Position numbers and translations under genes: made by a program. Positions 1 through 6,335 of a stretch of 40,560 nt of DNA are shown here, piece after piece. Every line of letters starts with the position of its first letter. The first letter of the stretch is position 1. Source of the DNA: DASTEQ01 sp040905185 (GTDB taxonomy: Bacteria; Chloroflexota; Limnocylindria; QHBO01); the NCBI GenBank assembly GCA_040905185.1, contig JBBDRZ010000004.1, forward strand, positions 1 to 40,560, written 5' to 3'. Under the pieces are notes generated by a model. It saw nothing but the letters and a program-made list of their open reading frames with translations, ran no database searches and was not told where the DNA came from.

Positions 1-201
1 GGCGGGTCAGTTCGAGTCCGTCCCCGCCGCTTGACAACCATAGGAGCTTGTCAGGACCATCTTGGTTACCGCCGGCCAGTTCCTCGGCGAGGCTTCCGAC
101 ATCTCAGCCGCCACTTGGTGTTGCAGGGGAGGCTGGCTGGTAGGGCGTAGTGAAGCGTCCAGGTCCGTGTCCAATAGGACTTGACCAATCTGCGGTGGGG
201 C

Positions 202-230
202 TTGACTTCAGGATCGCTGGGCGGTAGTTT
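202..230 (+). promoter_or_regulatory. Probable sigma-70-type promoter for a leader RNA
   Basis: TTGACT (202-207) is followed by 17 bases and TAGTTT (225-230). The -10 resembles the TAGACT/TAGGCT hexamers seen before other genes here. The predicted start lies near 237, just before the first hairpin of the structured segment at 240-363. Seen by eye only; no transcription data. Confidence 0.4.
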
Positions 231-236
231 CCTATC

Positions 237-363
237 AACACTAGTACTTCAGTACTGGTGCACAGACTTCCGGGACGCATAGATCCGCGTGCTGAAAATG
301 GGCACTTAGGCACGCGGGGAGCAAGTAGTGCAACCGACCATCCAACCGGATAGGTCGGTTTTT
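237..363 (+). ncRNA. Structured leader RNA, riboswitch-like, ending in an intrinsic terminator
   Basis: Four helices can be drawn. Hairpin 1 pairs 240-248 with 251-259 (9 bp, one G-T). Hairpin 2 pairs 285-292 (CCGCGTGC) with 310-317 (GCACGCGG), 8 perfect bp. A possible closing helix P1 pairs 257-263 (GGTGCAC) with 328-335 (GTGC, bulged A332, ACC) and encloses hairpin 2. The terminator helix uses 332-360. P1 and the terminator share bases 332-335, and P1 and hairpin 1 share 257-259, so the folds are mutually exclusive, as in a transcription-attenuating riboswitch where aptamer closure would favour read-through. A promoter sits just upstream and an HD-GYP gene about 220 bases downstream. I recognise no known riboswitch class. 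Alternatives are a stand-alone small RNA, or a terminator for a gene left of the window. Confidence 0.45.
332..363 (+). terminator. Intrinsic (Rho-independent) terminator
   Basis: AACCGACC (332-339) pairs with GGTCGGTT (353-360). The helix continues as ATCC (340-343) with GGAT (348-351) around an AACC loop, with one bulged A at 352. The stem runs into a five-T tract (359-363). The T tract gives plus-strand polarity. The 5' arm is also used by the alternative helix P1. Confidence 0.7.
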
Positions 364-365
364 GC

Positions 366-418
366 TCAGAAGAGGGCACCTTCTGATGAAGGAATTCACA
401 AAGGGCTGGTAGCAGCCC
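366..418 (+). repeat. Two strong hairpins after the terminator
   Basis: TCAGAAG (366-372) pairs with CTTCTGA (380-386), 7 bp. GGGCTG (403-408) pairs with CAGCCC (413-418), 6 bp with a 4-base loop. A further perfect palindrome, GCAATGCGCATTGC, lies at 431-444 over the start of the tiny ORF at 434. The run of structure suggests a folded 5' leader ahead of the gene at 584. Confidence 0.4.
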
Positions 419-433
419 CAGGGGAAGCCAGCA

Positions 434-532
434 ATGCGCATTGCCCATTGGCGAATCCGCGCGGTGCTGTCAGCCCTCGGGGGCCTAGCAGCTCTCGCTT
501 TGGCGGCAGGCGCTGGACTGCGCGGGCTGTAG
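434..532 (+). CDS. Candidate 32-residue single-pass membrane peptide
   Basis: ATG at 434 opens a 33-codon frame: a basic start (MRIAHWRIR), then about 20 Ala/Leu/Gly residues able to span a membrane, ending RGL. A purine-rich AGGGGAAG (420-427) precedes the ATG by six bases. The same frame holds an ATG at 386 (MKEFTKGW) stopped by TAG at 410-412, so a 48-residue protein would result if that amber codon were sense. It lies between the leader terminator and the HD-GYP gene, so it could be a leader peptide or a broken small gene. Codon third positions are less GC-rich than in neighbours. No homolog recognised; could be chance. Confidence 0.3.
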   Translation: MRIAHWRIRAVLSALGGLAALALAAGAGLRGL

Positions 533-558
533 CCCGTACCGCGGTAGACGGTCACTAA

Positions 559-575
559 CCACCCTGATAGGGTGG
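559..575 (+). repeat. Inverted repeat at the HD-GYP start
   Basis: CCACCCT (559-565), GAT, AGGGTGG (569-575) form a perfect 7-bp stem nine bases before the ATG at 584. It could occlude ribosome entry or act as an operator. The alternative GTG start at 572 lies inside it. Confidence 0.4.
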
Positions 576-583
576 CTGGGCCT

Positions 584-1981
584 ATGACCGCAAGCGTCCG
601 GCGCCTCGTCGTCTTCTCCATAGCCGTTGCGGTCGCACTGGCAGCAGCGGCTATATGGCTGTTCCCTGTGCGAGCGGCCATAGGTGGCGCGGTCGGAGTC
701 CTCTACTGGACGGGTCTGACGCTCGTCAGTAGCGCGATGCCCGTTCGCTTGCCCCAGGGGACGGTCGCGTCCGTCAGCGCGGCACCCATTCTCGCCTCTG
801 TCGTCCTCGGCGGCCCGATGGCGGCAGTCATCGTCGCCGGGCTCGGGACCACGGACCCCCGGGAAGTTCGCCGGGAAGTCCCTTGGTTCGGGACCGTGTA
901 CAACCACGCTTCAATCATTTCAACGGCCGCGGCGGCTGGAATCGTCTATGAGGTCGCCCTTCGTGCGATCCCAGCCGGTGGATCCTTCGAAGCCGTTCTT
1001 TTGGCGTTCCTCGCTCTCCTGGCGGCGAGCGGTGTGGCCTTCGCCGTCAGCTGGGCATTCTCTTCCATCGCGGTCGCAGCACGAACTGGCGTGTCACTGA
1101 GAACCGTCTGGGCGCGCGATCTCCAGGGGATCGCCGTTAACCTGATCGGTTTGGCGCCGGTCGCCTGGCTGATGGCGCAGGTCTTCCTGCTGCCCAACGG
1201 GGTTGGCTGGTGGGCCACCGCGCTGTTCGTGATCCCGCTCTTCACGACCCGCCTGGCGTACCACCGCTACGTGGAGACCCGCCAGCTGTTCGAGCAGACG
1301 ATCGGGGCATTGGCCAATGCGGTCGACGCTCGGGATCGGTATACCCGCGGTCATTCGAACCGGGTGAGCCACATCACGGAGGCCATGTGCCGGGTCATGC
1401 AGCTGCCCGAGAACGAGATCGAGAAGATCAAGTGGGCCGGGCTCCTGCATGACGTGGGCAAGATCGGGATCCGCGACAACATCCTCCTCAAGCCGGGGCC
1501 GCTGAGCCGCGACGAGCGGATCCTCATGAACCAGCACCCGACCATCGGGGCCGAGATCGTGGCTCCCGCCCGCTCGCTGGCGCCCGAGGCGCCCCTCATC
1601 CGCGCCCACCACGAGTGGGTGAACGGGTCGGGCTACCCCGACGGGCTGGAGTACGCCGATATCCCGCTCGGGGCCCGGATCATGACCATCGCCGATGCCT
1701 ACGAGGCCATGACCTCTTCGCGTCCGTATCGGCTCACCGCGCTGACCCACGAGCAGGCGGTGGCAGAGCTGGAGAAGTATTCCGGGCTGCAGTTCGACCC
1801 GGAGATCGTGCCCATCCTGCTGGGCCTGGATCGAAGCATCCTGGACCGCCGGCCGGAGCGACCCGACGACCTGCCCACCATGCTGCGCCAGGACGAGCTT
1901 CAGCCCGAGCCGCCCGCATTGAGCCCACCCGAAGGGAGCCCTCCCCCGAGGCCCGCACTCGCCTCGGAAGATGCTCCTTAG
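584..1981 (+). CDS. Membrane-anchored HD-GYP domain protein (putative c-di-GMP phosphodiesterase)
   Basis: 465 residues from ATG 584; GTG 572 is an alternative adding four residues. The first 220 residues form about six to seven hydrophobic segments resembling a membrane sensor module. The rest is an HD-GYP domain with HD at 289-290 (HDVGKIG), HHE at 342-344 and GYP at 350-352 (GSGYPDGL), then a Pro/Ser-rich tail. In this family the HD and HHE residues bind metals and the GYP loop binds the dinucleotide, so hydrolysis of c-di-GMP is the likely role. No GGDEF or EAL domain is present. The last 11 bases overlap the next gene, so the two are probably co-transcribed. The structured leader at 237-363 may control it. 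Confidence 0.9.
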   Translation: MTASVRRLVVFSIAVAVALAAAAIWLFPVRAAIGGAVGVLYWTGLTLVSSAMPVRLPQGTVASVSAAPILASVVLGGPMAAVIVAGLGTTDPREVRREVPWFGTVYNHASIISTAAAAGIVYEVALRAIPAGGSFEAVLLAFLALLAASGVAFAVSWAFSSIAVAARTGVSLRTVWARDLQGIAVNLIGLAPVAWLMAQVFLLPNGVGWWATALFVIPLFTTRLAYHRYVETRQLFEQTIGALANAVDARDRYTRGHSNRVSHITEAMCRVMQLPENEIEKIKWAGLLHDVGKIGIRDNILLKPGPLSRDERILMNQHPTIGAEIVAPARSLAPEAPLIRAHHEWVNGSGYPDGLEYADIPLGARIMTIADAYEAMTSSRPYRLTALTHEQAVAELEKYSGLQFDPEIVPILLGLDRSILDRRPERPDDLPTMLRQDELQPEPPALSPPEGSPPPRPALASEDAP

Positions 1982-3905
1982 CTCCATCCTGCTGGGCCTC
2001 GTCATCGGGGCCCTGGCCGGGGGACAGCTGCCTCGCCTGGCCGACCTGCGCCTGAGATGGGTGTGGCTGCTGGGGGCGGCCCTGGCGGTTCGCCTGCTGT
2101 CCGGGCTCCTGGTCACGACCGATATGGGGGCCGAAGTGGCCGGGGCGTGGGGGCTGCCGCTGACCTACGGGCTGATCGTGGTCTGGCTGTACCGCAACTG
2201 GAGCGTGCCCGGGCTCCAGGTGGCGGCCATCGGGGTGAGCCTGAACATCCTGGCCGTGCTGCTCAACGCCGGCAAGATGCCGGTCTGGGAGGGCGCCCTG
2301 CTGGCGTCGGGGCTGACCCTCGCGGACCTGGTGGGCGACCCGTTCCACGTGGTGCTGGGCGGGGCGATGACCGCGGCCCAGTTCATTGCCGCCGGCGGGA
2401 TGTTCGGCGACGTGGTGCCCATCCCCATCCCCATCCTGCGCGACGTGGTCAGCGTGGGGGACGTGCTGCTGTGGGTGGGCATCGTGTGGGCCATCGTGGC
2501 CGCCATGACCCGGCCGGCCTTCCCCGGCCGGCGCGTGGTGGCCCTGGGCGCCTCCCCGCTGCGGCCGATGGCCCGCAGCGAGCTCCAGCTGGGCCAGGCG
2601 TATGCGACGGCCGTGGCGGCGGACGCGGCGGCGGCGGCCGCGGCGCAGGTTGCCGGGGTCGCGGTCGAGGAGGAGCGACGGGGGCTGGCCGCGTACCTGC
2701 GCCTGGCCGCCAACCGCAACTACGCCCTGCTGTGGACCAGTCAGCTCATCAGCCTGATGGGTGACAGGGTCCACTACATGGCCCTGGGCTTCCTGGTGGT
2801 GACGCGGGCCACCCCGCTGGATGTGGGCCTGACGTTCGCCGCCACCGCCATCCCCAACGTGTTCTTCGGCCCCTGGGCCGGCGCCCTGGCGGACCGATGG
2901 GACCGGCGCCGGACGATGATTTACTGCGACCTGGTCCGCGCGGCCCTGGTCCTGGCCGTGCCGGTGGCCATCGAGATCCACATCGTACTGATCTACGTCC
3001 TCGCCTTCGCGCTGGCCACCGTGAGCCTCCTGTTCCGTCCGTCGAAGGACGCGTTGGTGCCCCAGATTGTGGAGCGCGAGGACCTGGTCCCGGCCAACAG
3101 CGCCACCAGCGTGACCGAGACCCTGGCCGACCTGGTCGGCCTCCCCGCCGCCGGGCTACTGGTGGCGGTCCTGGCCCCGGTCATCTACGTCGCGTTCATC
3201 ATCGATTCCATCTCCTACCTGGCTTCGGCGGCGCTCCTGGCCTTCATGCGCGTGGCCCGCTCCGAACGCGCGGAGGGCGCGTTCGGCATCGGTCAGCTGT
3301 GGGCCGACGTGAAGGAGGGCGTGAGCTTCCTGGTCCACCAGGCCGAGCTGCGCGCCAACACCGTGGTCAGCACCGTGGCCCAGGTGGCGGTGGGGGCCGA
3401 GGTCGTGTGCTCGCTCCTGTACGCCCAGACCATCCTCGACCAGTCCCAGGTCCGGTTCCCGGTCAACTACTCGCTCCTGATGGCCGCCATCGGCCTGGGC
3501 AGCATCGTGGGTGGGCTGGTGATCGGCGCGCTGGCCGGCAGCTTCCGCAAAGGACCGATGGCCATCGCGGGCTTCGTCGGCCTGGGCGCCAGCTTCATCG
3601 CGGCCGGACTGGTGACCGATCCCCTGCTGGCCATCGGCTTCTTCTTCCTGGCCGGCGCCGCCAATATGGCATTCGTCATCCCCAACATCACCCTGTTCCA
3701 GGAGCGGACCCCGCAGGCCCTGTTCGCGCGGGTGGTGACCTCCCGCCAGGCCCTGGTGTTCGGGGTCATGGCCGCGTCCATGGGCGTGTCCGGGTTGCTG
3801 GCTGGGATGATCGGGGCCGATAAGACCCTGATGCTGGGCGGGGCGGTGGCGGTGGTCGCCGGCCTGGGCGGCCTGCTGTGGCCCGCGATGCGGAACGCCG
3901 AATAA
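1971..3905 (+). CDS. DUF5317-MFS fusion membrane protein
   Basis: 644 residues. Residues 1 to about 180 look like the DUF5317 membrane domain: several helices and an NAGKMPV motif at 99-105. An Ala-rich linker (about 203-230, partly AAAAAAA) leads into a full major facilitator module starting near NYALLWTSQL. The MFS loop motif ADRWDRRR is at about 307-314 and about 10-12 helices follow. MFS proteins of this type are usually exporters of small molecules; the substrate cannot be told. DUF5317 has no known function and usually stands alone. The ATG lies inside the 3' end of the HD-GYP gene in another frame, which suggests coupling. No stop or frame break separates the modules. Confidence 0.85.
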   Translation: MLLSSILLGLVIGALAGGQLPRLADLRLRWVWLLGAALAVRLLSGLLVTTDMGAEVAGAWGLPLTYGLIVVWLYRNWSVPGLQVAAIGVSLNILAVLLNAGKMPVWEGALLASGLTLADLVGDPFHVVLGGAMTAAQFIAAGGMFGDVVPIPIPILRDVVSVGDVLLWVGIVWAIVAAMTRPAFPGRRVVALGASPLRPMARSELQLGQAYATAVAADAAAAAAAQVAGVAVEEERRGLAAYLRLAANRNYALLWTSQLISLMGDRVHYMALGFLVVTRATPLDVGLTFAATAIPNVFFGPWAGALADRWDRRRTMIYCDLVRAALVLAVPVAIEIHIVLIYVLAFALATVSLLFRPSKDALVPQIVEREDLVPANSATSVTETLADLVGLPAAGLLVAVLAPVIYVAFIIDSISYLASAALLAFMRVARSERAEGAFGIGQLWADVKEGVSFLVHQAELRANTVVSTVAQVAVGAEVVCSLLYAQTILDQSQVRFPVNYSLLMAAIGLGSIVGGLVIGALAGSFRKGPMAIAGFVGLGASFIAAGLVTDPLLAIGFFFLAGAANMAFVIPNITLFQERTPQALFARVVTSRQALVFGVMAASMGVSGLLAGMIGADKTLMLGGAVAVVAGLGGLLWPAMRNAE

Positions 3906-3972
3906 GGCACCCCTTACTCGAGGACGCCGATGTTCGGGGTTGTCGTCGGGGTCGCGACCTGCTTCGCCGGCT

Positions 3973-4410
3973 TCAGCTGAGCTGCTCGGCCAATGCGACG
4001 ATGAGGCCCTCGGGGCCGCGGACGTAGCAGAGCCGGTATTTGTCCTCGTACTGCACTACCTCGCCGACGAGTTCAGCGCCGTGGGCCTGCAAGCGGGCAA
4101 GGACGCCCTCGATGTCATCAACGGCGAACATGATGCGACGGTAGCCCAGCGTGTTCACCGGTGCGTTCGGCTCAGCGGTGGTCGCCGGCGGCGTGTGGAA
4201 CTTGATCAGCTCAAGTCGGCTGTGGCCGTCCGGCGTCCGCAACATCGCGATGTCGTTTCGGACACCGTCAAGACCGACGATGCGGTCCACCCACCGTCCC
4301 TCGACTGTCGCCTCGCCCTCCAGCTCCAGACCAAGCACGACAAAGAACGCGATGGCCGCTTGGAGGTCGTCGACAACGATGCCGACGTTGTCCATCCGCT
4401 GGATCGTCAT
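3973..4410 (-). CDS. VOC (glyoxalase/bleomycin-resistance) family protein
   Basis: 145 residues with the two beta-alpha-beta-beta-beta repeats of the vicinal oxygen chelate fold. The first begins MDNVGIVVDDLQAAIAFF; the second contains RRIMFAVDDIEGVLARLQ and ends in a strand with EGLIVALAEQLS. Such proteins use a divalent metal to handle varied small molecules (isomerases, dioxygenases, drug-binding proteins). The substrate is not predictable. Convergent with the DUF5317-MFS gene. A -10-like TACGCT ends 7 bases before the ATG and no Shine-Dalgarno is visible, so the message is probably leaderless. Confidence 0.85.
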   Translation of the reverse strand: MTIQRMDNVGIVVDDLQAAIAFFVVLGLELEGEATVEGRWVDRIVGLDGVRNDIAMLRTPDGHSRLELIKFHTPPATTAEPNAPVNTLGYRRIMFAVDDIEGVLARLQAHGAELVGEVVQYEDKYRLCYVRGPEGLIVALAEQLS

Positions 4411-4417
4411 GTCCGCA

Positions 4418-4423
4418 AGCGTA
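4418..4423 (-). promoter_or_regulatory. -10 element, leaderless spacing
   Basis: On the minus strand TACGCT is followed by exactly 7 bases and then the ATG of the VOC gene (4410). No convincing -35. One of several genes here with this arrangement. Confidence 0.4.
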
Positions 4424-4485
4424 GCTGCTCAGGAGGTCGACGCCCTCGCTGGACCTGGGCCCGCCCTGATCCCTTACCGATGGGC

Positions 4486-4491
4486 TAGGCT
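4486..4491 (+). promoter_or_regulatory. -10 element before the PNPOx-like gene
   Basis: TAGGCT ends 9 bases before ATG 4501. The same hexamer precedes the genes at 5514 and 13159. No clear -35. Confidence 0.35.
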
Positions 4492-4500
4492 TCGGCGCCG

Positions 4501-4989
4501 ATGAGCATCGAGCCGAAGCTGACAAGCTGGGGTGAGTTCGCCCGCCAGGAGCCGGAGATGGCGGCTATGGGCCGGCGGCTGCTGTACCAGCGCGGCGACG
4601 GGGAGGGGTTCCTCTCGACCATCCACGGCGAGGGGCTGCCCCGGACCCATCCGATCAACGTGGGCGTGGTTGGGGATCGGTTGCTGGCATTCGTGCAGAA
4701 CTTTTCTGCGAAGGCGAAGGACCTTGAGGCCGATGGGCGATACGCGCTGCATGCGCATCAGGAGACGTCGGCGCCGCACGAGTTCCTGGTGCGGGGACGG
4801 GCGCAGCTCATCAGTGACGGGGCGTTGCGGCGCGAGATTGCGAAAAACTGGTTCTTCACCGTCCCAGGCGCGTACCCGCTCTACGAGCTGCTCATCGAGC
4901 ACGTGGTGCTCGGCGAGCGGGAAAGCGCGGACGCGTGGCCGCCTCGGTATCGGTCCTGGCGGAGCCCGGCTAAGGTTCCGGGCCGATGA
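4501..4989 (+). CDS. Pyridoxamine 5'-phosphate oxidase-like split-barrel protein
   Basis: 162 residues with the split-barrel flavin-binding pattern. A hydrophobic strand (GEGFLSTIHGEGLPRTHPIN) is followed by a strand with LLAFVQ, a conserved basic segment SAKAKDLEADGRYALH, and a further strand carrying EFLVRGRAQLI. The family includes FMN- and F420-dependent oxidoreductases and heme-degrading enzymes; this one cannot be placed further. Divergent from the VOC gene, with 90 bases between. Its TGA overlaps the next ATG (ATGA), so the two form a unit. Confidence 0.8.
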   Translation: MSIEPKLTSWGEFARQEPEMAAMGRRLLYQRGDGEGFLSTIHGEGLPRTHPINVGVVGDRLLAFVQNFSAKAKDLEADGRYALHAHQETSAPHEFLVRGRAQLISDGALRREIAKNWFFTVPGAYPLYELLIEHVVLGERESADAWPPRYRSWRSPAKVPGR

Positions 4990-5288
4990 GCGCGGAGCAG
5001 CCTGGATACCGCGGCGCGCTGCCGCCCCGGGGGGAGCGCATGGCCCGGGTGTGGGTATTGATCGTGATCCTGGGCTTCGCGTTCATGTTCGTGCTGGCGG
5101 CTCTGAACGTGCCAAGCGCCCTGTTCCCCGAGCCGACACCAACCGTGTTCCCCAGCGCGTTGCCCAGCGCGAGCCCCTTCGCCAGCGAGGGTGCGAGCCC
5201 TGCGGAGAGTGGCAGCCCGGCCGAATCGGTATCGCCTTCGCCATCGGTCAGTCCAGCCACTTCGGAGAGCCCCGCGCCGACACCATAG
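4986..5288 (+). CDS. Small single-pass membrane protein with Ser/Pro-rich tail
   Basis: 100 residues. A short basic cytoplasmic start is followed by one membrane helix (about residues 19-40, VWVLIVILGFAFMFVLAAL) and a 55-residue low-complexity tail rich in Ser, Pro, Glu and Ala that is probably extracytoplasmic. No domain recognised. Four-base overlap with the PNPOx-like gene indicates coupling. An internal ATG at 5041 would leave the helix intact. About 180 bases downstream is a diverged copy of part of the tail-coding DNA. Confidence 0.65.
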   Translation: MSAEQPGYRGALPPRGERMARVWVLIVILGFAFMFVLAALNVPSALFPEPTPTVFPSALPSASPFASEGASPAESGSPAESVSPSPSVSPATSESPAPTP

Positions 5289-5433
5289 TGGTAGTGCATC
5301 AGTTTGGCTTGCCTCGTCGTTCTCGCCAGTAGGCGATCACAAGGACGATCCGCAGGACCCATGCCAGCCCGGCAGCCACTGCGCCGAGCGGCAGCCCAGG
5401 TGAATCGGCCGGCGCCTCGCCATCGGTCAGCCC
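5207..5433 (+). repeat. Imperfect direct repeat of Ser/Pro-tail DNA
   Basis: Bases 5207-5254, in the tail of the small membrane protein, and 5386-5433, outside any called gene, align without gaps over 48 bases with about 12 differences by hand count. Both contain GGCAGCCC, GAATCGG and TCGCCATCGGTCAG. This suggests a duplicated gene remnant or an expanding low-complexity tract. Confidence 0.45.
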
Positions 5434-5481
5434 TGTCGAGTCAGGGACCTCGGCGCCCCCTGCCCGCCCTCTTGCTTGACA
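5299..5481 (-). other. Orphan open frame with a membrane helix, possibly a gene remnant
   Basis: The minus strand is open for 60 codons after a TAA (5482-5484) and ends at TGA 5301-5299. Its last half reads as a helix (LGAVAAGLAWVLRIVLVIAYW) and a basic tail (RERRGKPN), with GC-rich third positions. There is no ATG and no convincing start. It covers the duplicated tail-like DNA. A truncated membrane-protein gene is possible; so is chance in GC-rich sequence. Confidence 0.2.
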
Positions 5482-5506
5482 TTAGAGTGGCTCTAAGGTC
5501 TAGGCT
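5476..5506 (+). promoter_or_regulatory. MerR-type promoter with 19-bp spacer and operator dyad
   Basis: TTGACA (5476-5481) and TAGGCT (5501-5506) are 19 bases apart, the long spacing typical of promoters that MerR proteins untwist. Between them is a perfect dyad, TTAGAG (5482-5487), TGG, CTCTAA (5491-5496). The -10 ends exactly 7 bases before the ATG of the MerR gene, so that message would be leaderless and autoregulated. Confidence 0.8.
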
Positions 5507-5513
5507 GCCCTCG

Positions 5514-5921
5514 ATGAGGATCCGCCACCTCGCCGAGCAGCTCGGCACGACCCCGCACGCCATTCGGTACTACGAGCGCCGCGGCTTCGTGCCCGCGCCC
5601 GCGAGAGCCAACAACCGCTATCGGGAATACAGCGACACGGATGCCGATCGCCTCCGGCTGCTGCTTGGCCTGCGCCAACTGGATCTGCCCCTGCCGCAGG
5701 CGGCGGAACTGGCCGGCATGTGTGCCGAGGGTCGGTGCACGGAGGTATCGGTCGAGCTGCGAACGGTCATCGGCGAGAAGCGGGACGAGCTGCGCCGACG
5801 CATGGACGAGATGAACTACCTCGACCGGCGCCTGGCTCACCTGCACGGAGACCTTGCCGCGGGCGAATCGCCGCGTACACTCATTCCGCTCGGAAGGGAG
5901 GTACACCATGACTCGGTGTGA
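5514..5921 (+). CDS. MerR family transcriptional regulator
   Basis: 135 residues from ATG 5514. The N-terminal winged helix-turn-helix (MRIRHLAEQLGTTPHAIRYYERRGF) is typical, followed by the YREY wing and a long dimerisation helix near 83-112. Cys70 and Cys75 (MCAEGRC) lie at the start of that helix, where metal- or thiol-sensing MerR proteins carry ligands; the further C-terminal cysteine of mercury/lead sensors is absent, but histidines occur at 109, 111, 131 and 132. It probably activates its own promoter (dyad 5482-5496). The start was chosen because the fold begins there and the promoter abuts it; the frame is open further upstream but would cross the promoter. Its 3' end overlaps the cysteine-rich micro-ORF. 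Confidence 0.88.
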   Translation: MRIRHLAEQLGTTPHAIRYYERRGFVPAPARANNRYREYSDTDADRLRLLLGLRQLDLPLPQAAELAGMCAEGRCTEVSVELRTVIGEKRDELRRRMDEMNYLDRRLAHLHGDLAAGESPRTLIPLGREVHHDSV

Positions 5922-5967
5922 CGAATGCTGCTGCCCGCTGCATTGCTGCGGTCGCTGCCCCCGGTAG
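5908..5967 (+). CDS. 19-residue cysteine-rich peptide (metallothionein-like candidate)
   Basis: The ORF encodes MTRCDECCCPLHCCGRCPR: seven cysteines (4, 7, 8, 9, 13, 14, 17) and one histidine in 19 residues. GGAAGGGAGG sits just upstream (5892-5901), leaving six bases (5902-5907) before the ATG, the best Shine-Dalgarno I see in the window. The ORF overlaps the last 14 bases of the MerR gene in another frame, so it would be translated from the same MerR-driven message. The cysteine density suggests metal or thiol chemistry: a metal buffer, metallochaperone or redox peptide. Function is inference. I recall no family of this size and pattern. Confidence 0.6.
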   Translation: MTRCDECCCPLHCCGRCPR

Positions 5968-6040
5968 GCGCCAGGGCGCATCGGTCAACCTCAAGGCAGC
6001 CGGTGGTAGACTCCGGCTTCGACGCTCACCGAGGTTGATC

Positions 6041-6310
6041 ATGTTCAGCTTCAGCCGGGTCAAAGTCGCCATTCGTTTCTTCTTCGTGGGCCTGGCCATT
6101 GGCGTGCTGCTCGCCCCCCGCAGCGGCATCGCCACCCGACGCATGCTCCGCGAACGCGCCGACCGTCTGTTCAACGACCTGCTGGATGCCGCCACCCTGG
6201 GCGCATACGATCCGGCCGACGGCGAGGCGCTGAACGAGGACGACGCGACCGGTCCGGCCGATGAGCCGGCTCCGCGCCAGCGCCGAGCGGCGGCATCGGC
6301 CCAGTCCTGA
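6041..6310 (+). CDS. YtxH-like small membrane protein
   Basis: 89 residues. The start MFSFSRVKVAIRFFFVGLAI is a single membrane helix followed by GVLLAPRSGIATRRMLRER, matching the YtxH pattern in which a glycine-rich helix leads into an AP-SG-R motif and a charged helix. The C-terminal third is acidic, then Ala/Arg-rich. The role of YtxH proteins is unclear; some are stress-linked. ATG 6041 has GAGG nine bases upstream and a possible -10, TAGACT (6007-6012). It lies 73 bases after the cysteine-rich ORF and could be in the same unit. Confidence 0.7.
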   Translation: MFSFSRVKVAIRFFFVGLAIGVLLAPRSGIATRRMLRERADRLFNDLLDAATLGAYDPADGEALNEDDATGPADEPAPRQRRAAASAQS

Positions 6311-6335
6311 CCGTCCGCCGGACCGGCGTCCGGCC

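Noticed and set aside
1..31. Possible 3' end of a tRNA (GTTCGAGTCC T-loop-like string, followed by CCCCGCCGC).
   Set aside because: The expected T-stem has two mismatches of five, there is no CCA, and the 5' half lies outside the window. A simple hairpin GGCGGG/CCCGCC explains it as well.
257..335. c-di-GMP-I (GEMM) riboswitch, tempting because of GGGACGCATAG and the HD-GYP gene downstream.
   Set aside because: The GGGCAAACC block and the GAAA-tetraloop hairpin of that class are absent and the order of elements differs. Kept only as an unassigned structured RNA.
328..558. Plus-strand open frame of 76 codons across the leader.
   Set aside because: No ribosome site, no recognisable domain, and it crosses the terminator and hairpins.
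1094..2981. Long minus-strand open frames antisense to the HD-GYP and MFS genes.
   Set aside because: They are rich in Arg, Pro, Gly and His from reading GC-rich codons backwards; the plus-strand proteins have clear domains.
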